From CAIVAT01 sp964628215 (GTDB lineage: Bacteria; Bacteroidota; Bacteroidia; Bacteroidales; FEN-979), in the NCBI GenBank assembly GCA_964628215.1, contig CAZVNF010000015.1, positions 1 through 41,878 on the forward strand: a stretch of 41,878 nt of DNA, in the 5' to 3' direction. The position numbers and the translations under genes are program-made. Under the pieces are notes generated by a model. The model saw only the letters and a program-made list of their open reading frames with translations, did no database searches and was not told the origin of the DNA. This document shows positions 13,367 through 22,231 of this stretch, one piece after another (the stretch's first letter is position 1; every line of letters starts with the position of its first letter).

Positions 13367-14620
13367 ATGAAACTTTACCGCACCTGGTTTTTTGTCGCAA
13401 TTTCGTCGGTCGCACTGTTGATGGTGTTGATCATACAGGTGACCTGGATATTCCAGACGGCAAAAATAAAAGAAGAGCTGTTCAATGAAAAAGCGAATAT
13501 GGTTCTGGCAAAGACCACTGATGCGCTGAGTTCTGATAAGGAAACCTCCAGGAAAATAGGGGCCTGTGCCGAAATGGACAGTACCTATGCATCACCTGTT
13601 AAACTGGGAAAGGATGAAGTTCATAAAATAGATTCACTGCTCAGGTATTTTATGAAGTTTTACAACTTTCGAATCGACTACTCTTTTGTGGTCGTAAAAC
13701 CAGGATCCCTGGCAGCGATCAATGAAAGCAGGCTGGCAGATAACAGCTATAATAAACCCCTGGAGGAGGTGGGTGCTGAAAATGAAATAGAATTGAAACT
13801 CATCATACCTGACAAAAAGCAATTCATCATGGCAGAGCTGGGAACCCTGTTCATCACTTCGGTTATCCTGATTCTTGTTGTGCTCATTTTGTTCTGGCAA
13901 ACCATCCTGTCACTGATGAAGGAGAAAAAGATATCGGAACATACCACCGACTTTTTAAACAATATGACCCATGAATTTAAAACTCCATTGACCAATATTT
14001 CGCTGGCAGGCAAGATGATCCTGAAGGATACGTCCTCGAGGGAGCAAGACAAAATAAAGCATTATTCGGGAATCATCCTTGAAGAGAATGAAAAGTTACG
14101 GCTCCAGGTTGAGCAGGTTTTGAGCATGACCGCGCTTGAAAGAGGGGAGATCCCTTTCCGGAAAACGGAAATGGATTTCCATGCCCTGATCATTGAATCA
14201 GTGAAATATATCAGGATACAAGTTGAGAATAAACACGGTAATATCAAGTTAAACCTCGATGCCGACAGGTTTATGGTTACAGGCGACAAAACACATCTTA
14301 TCAATGCCTTGTCTAACCTGATTGACAATGCGATTAAATATTCCAGGGAAAAGCCTTCTATTTCTATACAAACGTGCAATACTGGTAAGAATTTAGTTGT
14401 TGTGGTTTCTGATGAAGGTATTGGCATTGAAAAGGAATATCAGAAGAAAGTGTTTGAAAAGTTTTTCAGGGTTCCAACCGGGGATGTGCATGATGTGAAG
14501 GGATTTGGACTGGGGCTGGCTTATATAAAAAAGATTGTGGAATTGCATGGCGGAACCATCGAACTTCGCAGCGAACCTGAAAAGGGAACATCATTTACAA
14601 TAACATTACCCAATGCTTGA
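13367..14620 (+). CDS. Sensor histidine kinase
   Basis: A 417-residue membrane sensor kinase. Two transmembrane helices (about 8-30 and 158-178) frame a ~125-residue periplasmic domain. The H-box is NNMTHEFKTPLTN with phospho-acceptor His 202. The N-box is NALSNLIDNAIKYS, G1 is SDEGIGIE and G2 is GFGLGLAYIKKIVE. It belongs to the HisKA type seen in RprX-like Bacteroidota kinases. A frame is open from a TTG at 13355, but that codon lies inside the -7 box, so the ATG at 13367 is used. Its 3' end overlaps the regulator gene by 8 bases, pointing to translational coupling. The stimulus is unknown. Confidence 0.9.
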   Translation: MKLYRTWFFVAISSVALLMVLIIQVTWIFQTAKIKEELFNEKANMVLAKTTDALSSDKETSRKIGACAEMDSTYASPVKLGKDEVHKIDSLLRYFMKFYNFRIDYSFVVVKPGSLAAINESRLADNSYNKPLEEVGAENEIELKLIIPDKKQFIMAELGTLFITSVILILVVLILFWQTILSLMKEKKISEHTTDFLNNMTHEFKTPLTNISLAGKMILKDTSSREQDKIKHYSGIILEENEKLRLQVEQVLSMTALERGEIPFRKTEMDFHALIIESVKYIRIQVENKHGNIKLNLDADRFMVTGDKTHLINALSNLIDNAIKYSREKPSISIQTCNTGKNLVVVVSDEGIGIEKEYQKKVFEKFFRVPTGDVHDVKGFGLGLAYIKKIVELHGGTIELRSEPEKGTSFTITLPNA

Positions 14621-15311
14621 AGATAGGTTAAGGATATTGCTGGCAGAGGATGATCTCAATCTGGGCATCCTGCTGGTTGATTATCTAGGGAATGAAGGAT
14701 TTGACGTTAAGCTTTGCAAAGACGGCGAACTGGCGTTAAAAGCATTCCAGGCCAATCATTTTGACCTTTGCCTGCTCGACGTCATGATGCCGAAATTGGA
14801 TGGCTTTTCCCTGGCAAACGGGATCAGGTTAAGGGATAAAAACGTACCTGTCATATTTATCACGGCAAAATCATTGAAGGAGGATAAATTAAAAGGGTAC
14901 GGCCTGGGTGCGGATGATTATATCACGAAACCCTTTGATGAAGAAGAATTGTTGTGGAAAATCAAAGCAGTTATCCGCAGGGTCCCGGAATATAAGAATG
15001 AAGGCAGGACTGAGATTATCTCTCTTGGTAAATACACCTTTGATGTTAAGAATCAATCGTTAACCGTACATGGTAAAATTAAACGGATCACCGAAAAGGA
15101 ATGTATTATTCTGAACTATCTTGCTGCCCATCGCAACAGGGTGATAAAACGGGAAGATCTGTTAAGAGACCTCTGGGGGGAGAACGATTATTTTTTAGGA
15201 AGGAGCCTGGATGTGTTCATTACCAAAATTCGCAAATACCTTAAGGAAGACCCCGATATTAGCATTGAGAATGTTTTTGGCGTCGGGTTTATTTTTAATG
15301 TTCCAACTTAG
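14613..15311 (+). CDS. OmpR-family response regulator
   Basis: A 232-residue regulator. The receiver domain has the acidic pair in LAEDDLN (residues 13-14), the phospho-acceptor Asp 56 in CLLDVMMPKLDGF, Thr in IFITAKS and Lys 106 in ITKPFDEEEL. The C-terminal winged helix (about 135-232) includes ITEKECIILNYLAAHRNRVI and RSLDVFITKIRKYLKED. It overlaps its cognate kinase gene. The 11-bp tandem repeats at 13283-13326 are the obvious candidate binding sites, giving autoregulation and control of the divergent gene. Confidence 0.92.
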   Translation: MLEDRLRILLAEDDLNLGILLVDYLGNEGFDVKLCKDGELALKAFQANHFDLCLLDVMMPKLDGFSLANGIRLRDKNVPVIFITAKSLKEDKLKGYGLGADDYITKPFDEEELLWKIKAVIRRVPEYKNEGRTEIISLGKYTFDVKNQSLTVHGKIKRITEKECIILNYLAAHRNRVIKREDLLRDLWGENDYFLGRSLDVFITKIRKYLKEDPDISIENVFGVGFIFNVPT

Positions 15312-15363
15312 CCTGCAAATTAAAATAATCCCTCCCTGATGTTTTTCCATCAAGAAAAAGGAA

Positions 15364-15371
15364 TACTTTTG
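15364..15371 (+). promoter_or_regulatory. -7 promoter element before the GIY-YIG gene
   Basis: TACTTTTG matches TAnnTTTG and would start transcription near 15378, about 75 nt ahead of the ATG at 15454. The -33 position holds a T-run but no clear TTG. Confidence 0.4.
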
Positions 15372-15453
15372 ATAGAAACCCGAAATTGATGTAGTTCTCG
15401 CATAGTCGGTCGTTTACTGACACTGCAAACTACAATCATAAAACACAAGAACC

Positions 15454-16434
15454 ATGAATCCGATTATCGTTAAACTTAAAAAAGATTCCTGCCCGTACAA
15501 GCAAATCCGGAAATTCTCTGATAAACCCGGAATTTATGCCTTCTTTTTTACCGGTAAGGTTTTTCCATTAGCAGATTATATCGCGCAAAAGGAGGAGATC
15601 ATCTACATCGGGAAAACCGAAAGCAGCCAGGCCAGCCGGGATGAAAAGACTCATTTTTCTTCGGGAAAGACAGGAAGTTCAACTGTCCGGAGGTCATTGG
15701 GGGCATTGTTGAAAAATGAATTGTTGCTTATCCCGGTTCCCCGCAATGACAAAGACTTTGATGCCGGAAGAAAATCGTTTTTTATGTTTGACGAGCCTTC
15801 TGAGGAAAAACTCACCAAATGGATGAAAGACAACCTGGCTCTTTCCTTTTATGAGTTTGACGAACTTCCTGCAGAGATAAATATACTTGAATCCGAATTA
15901 ATTGCCGAAGCAAAGCCTTTGCTCAATATTGATTCCAAAAACCCGGAGAATCCGTATTCCCAGGCCATTAAAGCGGCCCGGAAAATTTGTGCTGAAGAGG
16001 CAAATCAAATAGCACCCAAAAAGGAAGTGTCTCCATCATCCCTCACATCCCCGGCACCCGGGGAGCCGGGTAAAACCAAGGTAATCCCTTTCAGAGCCAA
16101 TGGCATGGTCCCCGGACAAAATGAGCATAAATACGAGGAAATTTTCAAAGTTGCCCTGCCTCTGATTGAAAAAGCCATTACGGAAGTTTCCACCCGAAAA
16201 CTGAGTGTTCCGTTATCACAGGATGATTTCAAAAAAGTCGGCAACCGGCAATCTTATTCCTTCAACCTGGAGCTATCCGATGGAATTGTGGCCAATGACA
16301 TCGGAGGATCCGCTGTGGCCAGAGACCTGGCAAGAGCGCTGGAACAAAATCCCGTGATTATGCAAAAACTGAAAGGCAAGCACATGAAGTTTAACCTTGA
16401 TAAAGGGTTCATTCTCTGGATCACCAAAAAATGA
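15454..16434 (+). CDS. GIY-YIG domain protein
   Basis: A 326-residue protein. The N-terminal ~165 residues form a GIY-YIG nuclease-like domain: PGIYAFFF (G-I-Y at 26-28), IIYIGKTE (Y-I-G at 51-53), an Arg pair in STVRRSLGALL (79-80) and a likely catalytic Glu in ILESELIAEAKPLLN (146 or 148) followed by Asn 158. A Pro/Ser-rich linker (about 185-210) leads to a ~110-residue C-terminal domain (EHKYEEIFKVALPLIEKAI to the end) that I do not recognise. Restriction-like, repair or RNA-related roles are all possible. Its last 14 bases overlap the convergent gene at 16421. Confidence 0.8.
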   Translation: MNPIIVKLKKDSCPYKQIRKFSDKPGIYAFFFTGKVFPLADYIAQKEEIIYIGKTESSQASRDEKTHFSSGKTGSSTVRRSLGALLKNELLLIPVPRNDKDFDAGRKSFFMFDEPSEEKLTKWMKDNLALSFYEFDELPAEINILESELIAEAKPLLNIDSKNPENPYSQAIKAARKICAEEANQIAPKKEVSPSSLTSPAPGEPGKTKVIPFRANGMVPGQNEHKYEEIFKVALPLIEKAITEVSTRKLSVPLSQDDFKKVGNRQSYSFNLELSDGIVANDIGGSAVARDLARALEQNPVIMQKLKGKHMKFNLDKGFILWITKK

Positions 16435-19246
16435 CCTTTTGTGCAACCTGTGTTCTTCCATCAGAGAAAACCAGGTAATAGACCCCCGCAGGCAGTCCAT
16501 TGAACTGAAATGACAGGTTTTGCTTGCCGGGATGCAGGGTTTTTTCTGCAAACTCTTTAACAGGGTTGCCGGCTGTGGAATACAGGGTTGCGTGTATTTG
16601 CACAGTTTTTTCTGAAATCACTTCTACCTGTGCGATATCCCGGACCGGGTTTGGGAAAATATTTCCAACCTGAAAAGATGCATTCACAGATGATTCTTCC
16701 GTACCTGCCGAAGGATTAAAGAAGGCGCTGTAAACCCCGTTTCCATGGGTGCCTATGGCAATAAAACCGTCGGTTTGCCGGGCATCGACCATGTCGATGA
16801 TAACATTTCCGATTGAATTTGCCCCTTCTTTCATCCAAACTGTGGAGTCGCCGTTAAGTTCAGTAGTGGAAAACAAGCCGCATGAGGTTCCGGCAAAAAT
16901 GATTTTTTTACCGAGGTGCATTAACTTTTTGGTGCAACGCACAGACGGGCCGTTGCCTGTTCCGTTAGGGAACTCTTCGAGGTTACCCCCAACCGCCGAC
17001 CAGGTAACTCCGCCATCTGAGGAATGAAAGAGGCTCTGAACGCCATAATTTGAAAAGGTCACCATCATCCGGTCTGCATTGTCAGGATCAATGTCAATGT
17101 CGGCAACAAACGCATTGACAGGAAAATCACTTCCGGTAATTTCAATGGGAACGGGATTTCCGGTATGTGCATTATCCAGCCGGAAAACTTTTCCAAGGTT
17201 TGTTCCGTAATAGAGCCGGTTGGGAGGGATTGTGGATACGGAAAGCGAACTGATCTCTGCAGCGGTTCCCACATTTACATTGCTTAAATGACTCCAGCCT
17301 GTATTCCGGAGGCTGCTATCGTAGGCTGCCGCCTTCAGGTTATCTTTGCGCCAGATGCTGGTGATCGTTGGCAGGTAAAAGGTTTCATAATGAACCGGAT
17401 CCAGGGCAAAGTTCTGGTAAAAAGGGAATAGCGAATTGCTGCCCATCACCGGATCATAATACTTAAGCAGCGTATCCGGAAGTTGAGGAAAGATGTCTTT
17501 TGTATGCATGCTGTTGTCAAAACGAGAGGTCCAGATATTGCCGCTGTAGGCTGAAATCGCGCAATATTCCCAGTTTGGCGCAACACAGGTGGCGAAACCA
17601 TCGTAACAGATATCGATATTGAACCAAAATTCTGATGGCTTATCTGTCACGGTGTAGTACCAGTTATTGTCCTGCAATCCACCAAGAATCCAGTCATCGC
17701 CGGAAGAACCGTGATCGATGGCAATGCTGTAAAACTGGGTGGTAGTCAGCTTGTTGTTCATGCGGTTCCAAATCATGCCTGCACTGTCGGCCATGCAATC
17801 AGGTGTGGTGTAAATCCCGCCGTCGTTGGATAAGAACATAACGTCAGGGTTGGATGGCAGGAAGGCGATTCCATGTTGATCGGGATGAAGCTGGTGAAGT
17901 GAATCCATATCGAACGGATACCCGCCAATATAAGTGGTCATCAGGCTGTCGGCAAACCCATTTTCCGACCGGTACATGTTCATTCCTCCCATGAAGACAA
18001 CATTTTCATCGTCGGGTTTTACCCCCATGGTGAAACAATACCCGCCATAAACTACCAGTGAATAAGGGAAGTTATTGATATTCCCGTCGCCGCCTCCGTG
18101 CATGCCACTTGTGCGGTTTTCCCATATGGGGGTGTTGGTTGCCTGATTCCAGGTCATTTTCCAGAAGGTATTCAGGGAATTGGTATACCCATTGAACGGG
18201 TTGAGGTCGGGGTTTTGTGATTCCGTGAAAACATACATCACCTTTTCATTCGAGGGTGCAAGTGCCAGGCGGGTTACACGATTGTCGTCGGGAAAACCGG
18301 CAGGCGTGATCTTTTCCCAGTTAAGTCCATCAGTTGATCTCCAGATGCCTGCCTTTCCCGGTGGTTGAACTGACATGCAAAAACTGCTGAGAGCAGCATA
18401 CAAAACTCCATCGGAAGTTACAGCAAGATCGGCAGAAAAGGATTTATTCTCCAGATCACCCAATGCCACCTGCCAGTTTGCCCCGCCATCCTCCGAGCGC
18501 ATGATGGCTCCATAACAGGCCGCGTAAACAATGTCTTTATCCATTCGTACCGGATCTGTCACAATCCGCCATACCCCCTGAAAAATCTCATTCAGGTAAG
18601 CGGCCGACCCTCCCTGTGTTGAGACCAAAGGCTGCCAGGTTGCTCCGTTATCGGTCGATTTGTAAATGCCGTTGCCGATGCCGATTGTTCTGGCATTGGT
18701 GCTGATATTCCGGTCGGTGGTACTGAGCATTTCCCCCGTGCCGTAATACCAGGTTTGATGTTTTCCCGGCCGCCTGTCCTGGACCAGGCAGGTAGCGCTT
18801 TGTTCTGCATCCGGGCTGGTGGCTTTGTGCCACAGCGCCCCTTTATTGTTCGACTCCCACATTCCCCCCGAAGCGCTTCCGGCCAGCAGGTGATTTTCGT
18901 TGTCCACATCGATAGCAATACACAACATACGACCCCCGATGTTGGCAGGCCCCCGCCAGTTCCATGCCTGACCTTCACCCTCAGGATACGCCGGCATGCG
19001 GGAAGCAAATGCAAGTTCGCGGGCACGGATCCCGACCGGAATCTTCCCGGTGAGCGGATCTTTTAATTTCATGAATTGGTATCCGGCCTGCATGGCTAAC
19101 AAACCTGGTTTGTTCATCCCTTTTCGCTCCTTACCGGCCTTTATTGCGCCGCGAGTGCTTTGGTTGTAAGAATTCTGAAAAAACAGGAGCATTACTGCGA
19201 AAACGGCAGAACCTGTTAAAATCAAGAGAAGAGATTTTGTTTTCAT
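16421..19246 (-). CDS. BNR/sortilin-type repeat protein with T9SS sorting domain
   Basis: A 941-residue exported protein. An N-terminal signal anchor or signal peptide occupies residues 5-25 (LLLILTGSAVFAVMLLFF). Repeated Asp-box motifs identify a multi-bladed BNR/VPS10-like propeller: YKSTDNGATWQPL, MRSEDGGANWQVA, WRSTDGLNWEKI and FHSSDGGVTWSAV. The C-terminal ~85 residues, from NIFPNPVRDIAQV to QKVIFW, are a type A T9SS sorting domain, so it should be on the cell surface or secreted. It might bind or degrade a polymer, but no glycosidase catalytic residues could be assigned. It has its own convergent neighbour and is followed on the same strand by no co-transcribed gene. Confidence 0.85.
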   Translation of the reverse strand: MKTKSLLLILTGSAVFAVMLLFFQNSYNQSTRGAIKAGKERKGMNKPGLLAMQAGYQFMKLKDPLTGKIPVGIRARELAFASRMPAYPEGEGQAWNWRGPANIGGRMLCIAIDVDNENHLLAGSASGGMWESNNKGALWHKATSPDAEQSATCLVQDRRPGKHQTWYYGTGEMLSTTDRNISTNARTIGIGNGIYKSTDNGATWQPLVSTQGGSAAYLNEIFQGVWRIVTDPVRMDKDIVYAACYGAIMRSEDGGANWQVALGDLENKSFSADLAVTSDGVLYAALSSFCMSVQPPGKAGIWRSTDGLNWEKITPAGFPDDNRVTRLALAPSNEKVMYVFTESQNPDLNPFNGYTNSLNTFWKMTWNQATNTPIWENRTSGMHGGGDGNINNFPYSLVVYGGYCFTMGVKPDDENVVFMGGMNMYRSENGFADSLMTTYIGGYPFDMDSLHQLHPDQHGIAFLPSNPDVMFLSNDGGIYTTPDCMADSAGMIWNRMNNKLTTTQFYSIAIDHGSSGDDWILGGLQDNNWYYTVTDKPSEFWFNIDICYDGFATCVAPNWEYCAISAYSGNIWTSRFDNSMHTKDIFPQLPDTLLKYYDPVMGSNSLFPFYQNFALDPVHYETFYLPTITSIWRKDNLKAAAYDSSLRNTGWSHLSNVNVGTAAEISSLSVSTIPPNRLYYGTNLGKVFRLDNAHTGNPVPIEITGSDFPVNAFVADIDIDPDNADRMMVTFSNYGVQSLFHSSDGGVTWSAVGGNLEEFPNGTGNGPSVRCTKKLMHLGKKIIFAGTSCGLFSTTELNGDSTVWMKEGANSIGNVIIDMVDARQTDGFIAIGTHGNGVYSAFFNPSAGTEESSVNASFQVGNIFPNPVRDIAQVEVISEKTVQIHATLYSTAGNPVKEFAEKTLHPGKQNLSFQFNGLPAGVYYLVFSDGRTQVAQKVIFW

Positions 19247-19273
19247 AATAGCATGATATTATAAATTAATCAC

Positions 19274-20974
19274 TTACCTGTTAATGCTTTCCTCTGAAAT
19301 GAGCACAGGGGTGTAGCCCGTATTTGGGTTTCCGCTGTCGAAATTGTACTGATACAAGGATACCACATCAAGATCTGATCCGGTCCACTCCGCGGGTTTG
19401 ATAACCAGAAAAGTCCTTACCGGTTTGGTACACAGCTCTGCATTCACCCATGAGCCGGTGTTTGCATAAATTCCGGTATAATTAACTCCCGCGGGATACA
19501 CCTTCAGCATGGGATTATGCGTATGTCCGAAGGCAACTATTTTATACTTTTTGGGTGCCTGCGATTGCATGTATTCATATGCCGCGGCAAAAGAGAGATC
19601 AACACTGCCATCGAGGATGGCCATCACGACCGGCATGGGAACCGGTACGGCATTCCTGATTTGTGTGGCAGGCCATACATCTTCAATATTCGCTGCATAC
19701 ATGTTTCTCACTCCATTGAAACTGAATGGACTAGAATAATGATCGTTGCCACTCATGAGGATATTGGCTGAATCTGCTGCAACCGTAAGTGAGTAATGGA
19801 TTTTCAGATACTCGTAAGAGGCGGTCCATGCGGCCAGAAATTCCACATTGCTGTTGCCACTCCCGGCGGATTTAATCGCATGATCTCCCGATTCCATCAA
19901 TCCTTCGGCATCAAGCCTGGATACAAAGTAACCGGGAGGAAGAATATGACCCGGATTTACCAGGGGTTGCGGACAATTGAAGAAATCGTACCGGTGACCA
20001 TGTTCCATGATTATTCCATTCAAACCGGAATAATTTCCCAGCCCGGTTGAATCTCCCATCCAGATGACCCCGGGAATGATTTCCTGTAAGATTTCCTGAG
20101 TCAGCAGCATGTCGTGGTTCCCGGGAACGTAGATCAGTTGAATAGTTTCGCCAGAGGCAATGGCCCTCAACTTATTTACAATGCTGACATTAACCGGGGC
20201 ATTTGCAATGGAAAGAAAATATTCCCTGGAATTGGTAACCCCTCCCAGAGTATCAAAATGCGGCAAACGATAGGGAACTACCCATCCATCGAACAGATCG
20301 CCCAGAATGACCAGTTGCCGAACCTGGGGACTGGAAATTATTGCGTTCAGCAAACTTTCGAGGGCTGACTGATTTTTACTGAACCAGCAATACCCGCGGT
20401 TGGCCGATCTTTGATCGCCCATGTGAATATCGCTGATACATACCATAGAGTTACGCGCTACGGTGTCGCTCCCTGCGCCCAATTGCATTGCTGATGTTCT
20501 TACTTCAATGGTTTTATCCGATGCGAATGAGATGCCGGAAGCAGATTTCAGCCCTGTAGTAACCGTAACCAGGTACTTCCATCCGGCATGGAGTTGAAAG
20601 TCGTCGCGGAGCATGATGATCACCTTTCTTCCCGAGGATATGGTTGTATACTTTAATTCAAGCGGACCACCTTTGTGTGATAAGGAGATATTCCCGGGGA
20701 TAGTGGTTGAATCAAGTGGCTGGCTGAAATCCAATTCGATGGATCGCTCCTGGTAATTCAGTGAATAATAAATTCCGTTATGGAATACCGATCGGGGCAA
20801 ATTAACTGTCAGATATACTGGTTCAACACTGGTATCGGTTTTTTTACAGGATGGGTGCAAGATTAAAATATTGCAAAGAGCGGCGATCCATAACCATGTA
20901 AAAAAAATGCGTTTTGGCTTCCTGACCCTGGTTTGTGGGATGTTGTTGCAGGATACATATATTAGTTTTTTCAT
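19274..20974 (-). CDS. Lipoprotein metallophosphoesterase with N-terminal Ig-like domain
   Basis: From the ATG at 20974 the protein has 566 residues. It has an atypically long N terminus before a hydrophobic stretch ending in HPSCKK, a likely lipobox. A SbsA-like Ig domain follows (SIELDFSQPLDSTTIPGNI). The calcineurin-like phosphoesterase core shows D-x-H (CISDIHMGD), GDLFDGW, GNHD (YVPGNHDMLL), an Asn-Asp-His (MSGNDHYSS) and GHTHNP with GSW later. These supply a two-metal site. It resembles UDP-diacylglucosamine hydrolase-type or secreted phosphoesterases; the substrate is unknown. A longer frame from 21163 is rejected because a candidate -7 box (minus strand 21057-21050, TAAATTTG) lies inside it. 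Confidence 0.8.
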   Translation of the reverse strand: MKKLIYVSCNNIPQTRVRKPKRIFFTWLWIAALCNILILHPSCKKTDTSVEPVYLTVNLPRSVFHNGIYYSLNYQERSIELDFSQPLDSTTIPGNISLSHKGGPLELKYTTISSGRKVIIMLRDDFQLHAGWKYLVTVTTGLKSASGISFASDKTIEVRTSAMQLGAGSDTVARNSMVCISDIHMGDQRSANRGYCWFSKNQSALESLLNAIISSPQVRQLVILGDLFDGWVVPYRLPHFDTLGGVTNSREYFLSIANAPVNVSIVNKLRAIASGETIQLIYVPGNHDMLLTQEILQEIIPGVIWMGDSTGLGNYSGLNGIIMEHGHRYDFFNCPQPLVNPGHILPPGYFVSRLDAEGLMESGDHAIKSAGSGNSNVEFLAAWTASYEYLKIHYSLTVAADSANILMSGNDHYSSPFSFNGVRNMYAANIEDVWPATQIRNAVPVPMPVVMAILDGSVDLSFAAAYEYMQSQAPKKYKIVAFGHTHNPMLKVYPAGVNYTGIYANTGSWVNAELCTKPVRTFLVIKPAEWTGSDLDVVSLYQYNFDSGNPNTGYTPVLISEESINR

Positions 20975-21049
20975 ACGAATGAAATTGTTGTCTGATTCCG
21001 GGATATCCGGTTTAAAGATAGCAATAAGAAAATTAACAATAAAACAGAT

Positions 21050-21057
21050 CAAATTTA
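21050..21057 (-). promoter_or_regulatory. Putative -7 element for the metallophosphoesterase gene
   Basis: The minus strand reads TAAATTTG, matching the -7 consensus, about 75 bases upstream of the chosen ATG at 20974. No TTG was seen at the expected -33 distance. The rest of the 20975-21326 gap holds the etf promoter region and nothing coding. Confidence 0.4.
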
Positions 21058-21206
21058 TGAAGCCTCTTATATATGCGGATGCGGGGAAGAGTGTAATTTG
21101 CCTAATGGAAAACCAACATTTGCAATAAGGGGAAACCCTTAGTAAATAAGGAATTGGTTTCATTATATAGTTAAATATGTTGTTTTGTACATATTTAATG
21201 TGCTGA

Positions 21207-21222
21207 TATTAAGCTTAATATG
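21207..21222. promoter_or_regulatory. Perfect 16-bp palindrome upstream of the etfB promoter
   Basis: ATATTAAGCTTAATAT is a perfect palindrome 11 bases upstream of the -33 TTG at 21233. An outer pair of arms, TACATATT (21189-21196) and AATATGTA (21218-21225), partly overlaps it. Position suggests an activator or repressor site for the etfB-etfA-acd operon; the protein that binds is unknown. Confidence 0.5.
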
Positions 21223-21232
21223 TATATTTTTA

Positions 21233-21262
21233 TTGTTTGTATAACCTAAAATCGTAATTTTG
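21233..21262 (+). promoter_or_regulatory. Consensus promoter of the etfB-etfA-acd operon
   Basis: TTG at 21233-21235, 19 bases, then TAATTTTG at 21255-21262, an exact match to the Bacteroidota consensus. The leader to the ATG at 21327 would be about 59 nt. Confidence 0.75.
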
Positions 21263-21326
21263 CGCCCCTGAGCTTTGGTCAGAAACAGAATATACCCTTA
21301 CCATATTGTAAACTGGTTAATTATAT

Positions 21327-22199
21327 ATGAGATTCCGGATAATAGTTCTTGCTAAGCAGGTGCCTGATACAAGGAATGTTGGCAAGGATGCCATGAAAGC
21401 CGATGGCACTGTAAACAGGGCAGCGTTGTCTGCCATTTTCAACCCCGAAGATCTTCATGCACTGGAGCAGGCCCTGAGCATCAAAGACAGGATTCCCTAT
21501 GCGGAAGTGATCCTGCTTACCATGGGCCCCACCCGTGCCGCCGAGATCATCCGCGAGGCAATGTACCGGGGTGCAGATCAGGGTTTTCTGATCACAGACC
21601 GCAAGTTTGCCGGTTCCGACACGCTTGCCACTTCTTATGTGCTGTCACTCGCAGTGAAGAAATTAGCCCCTTACCACCTGGTTATATCGGGGCGTCAGGC
21701 CATCGATGGCGACACGGCCCAGGTTGGTCCGCAAACAGCCGAGAAACTAGGGATTCCCCAGATAACCTATGCGGAGGAGATCCTTTCACTCGATGCCAAG
21801 AAGATCATTGTCAGACGCAGGCTCGAAAGGGGAGTTGAAGTGGTTAACTCGACCCTGCCGGCGCTCATCACGGTGCACAGTTCGGCGCCACCCTGCCGCC
21901 AGCGTATCGGCAAATTGCTGATGAAATACAAGCATGCCCGCACGGTGACCGAATTGCAGAATGAAACCAAGGACTATACCGAACTCTATAGTGAACGACC
22001 GTACCTGCTCATTGAAGAATGGTCGGCCGAAGATCTGAAAGCCGAATCTGAAAACCTCGGATTGTCGGGATCACCCACCAAGGTGAAAAAAATCGAGAAT
22101 GTGGTTTTTCAGCATAAAGAATCGAAAATCCTCAGCAATTCCGATAAGGATATCGAAAAACTTATGCAAACGCTGATCAGCAGCCACATCATCGGGTAA
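21327..22199 (+). CDS. etfB: Electron transfer flavoprotein beta subunit
   Basis: A 290-residue EtfB/FixA protein. The start RIIVLAKQVPDTRNVG, the central AMP/FAD-side segments VILLTMGPTRAAEIIREAM and GADQGFLITDRKFAGSDTLA, ISGRQAIDGDTAQVGPQTAE and the C-terminal GSPTKVKKI are all family hallmarks. EtfB pairs with EtfA to carry electrons from acyl-CoA dehydrogenases to the quinone pool. It is first in an operon with etfA and an acyl-CoA dehydrogenase. At 290 residues it is longer than the common ~255, with the extra residues at the C terminus. Confidence 0.95.
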   Translation: MRFRIIVLAKQVPDTRNVGKDAMKADGTVNRAALSAIFNPEDLHALEQALSIKDRIPYAEVILLTMGPTRAAEIIREAMYRGADQGFLITDRKFAGSDTLATSYVLSLAVKKLAPYHLVISGRQAIDGDTAQVGPQTAEKLGIPQITYAEEILSLDAKKIIVRRRLERGVEVVNSTLPALITVHSSAPPCRQRIGKLLMKYKHARTVTELQNETKDYTELYSERPYLLIEEWSAEDLKAESENLGLSGSPTKVKKIENVVFQHKESKILSNSDKDIEKLMQTLISSHIIG

Positions 22200-22231
22200 T
22201 AAAACAGATTAATTCAAAAAATCAGAATCCT

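Noticed and set aside
20975..21163. Longer start for the metallophosphoesterase
   Set aside because: The added head is not signal-like and contains a candidate -7 box; the ATG at 20974 precedes a better N terminus.
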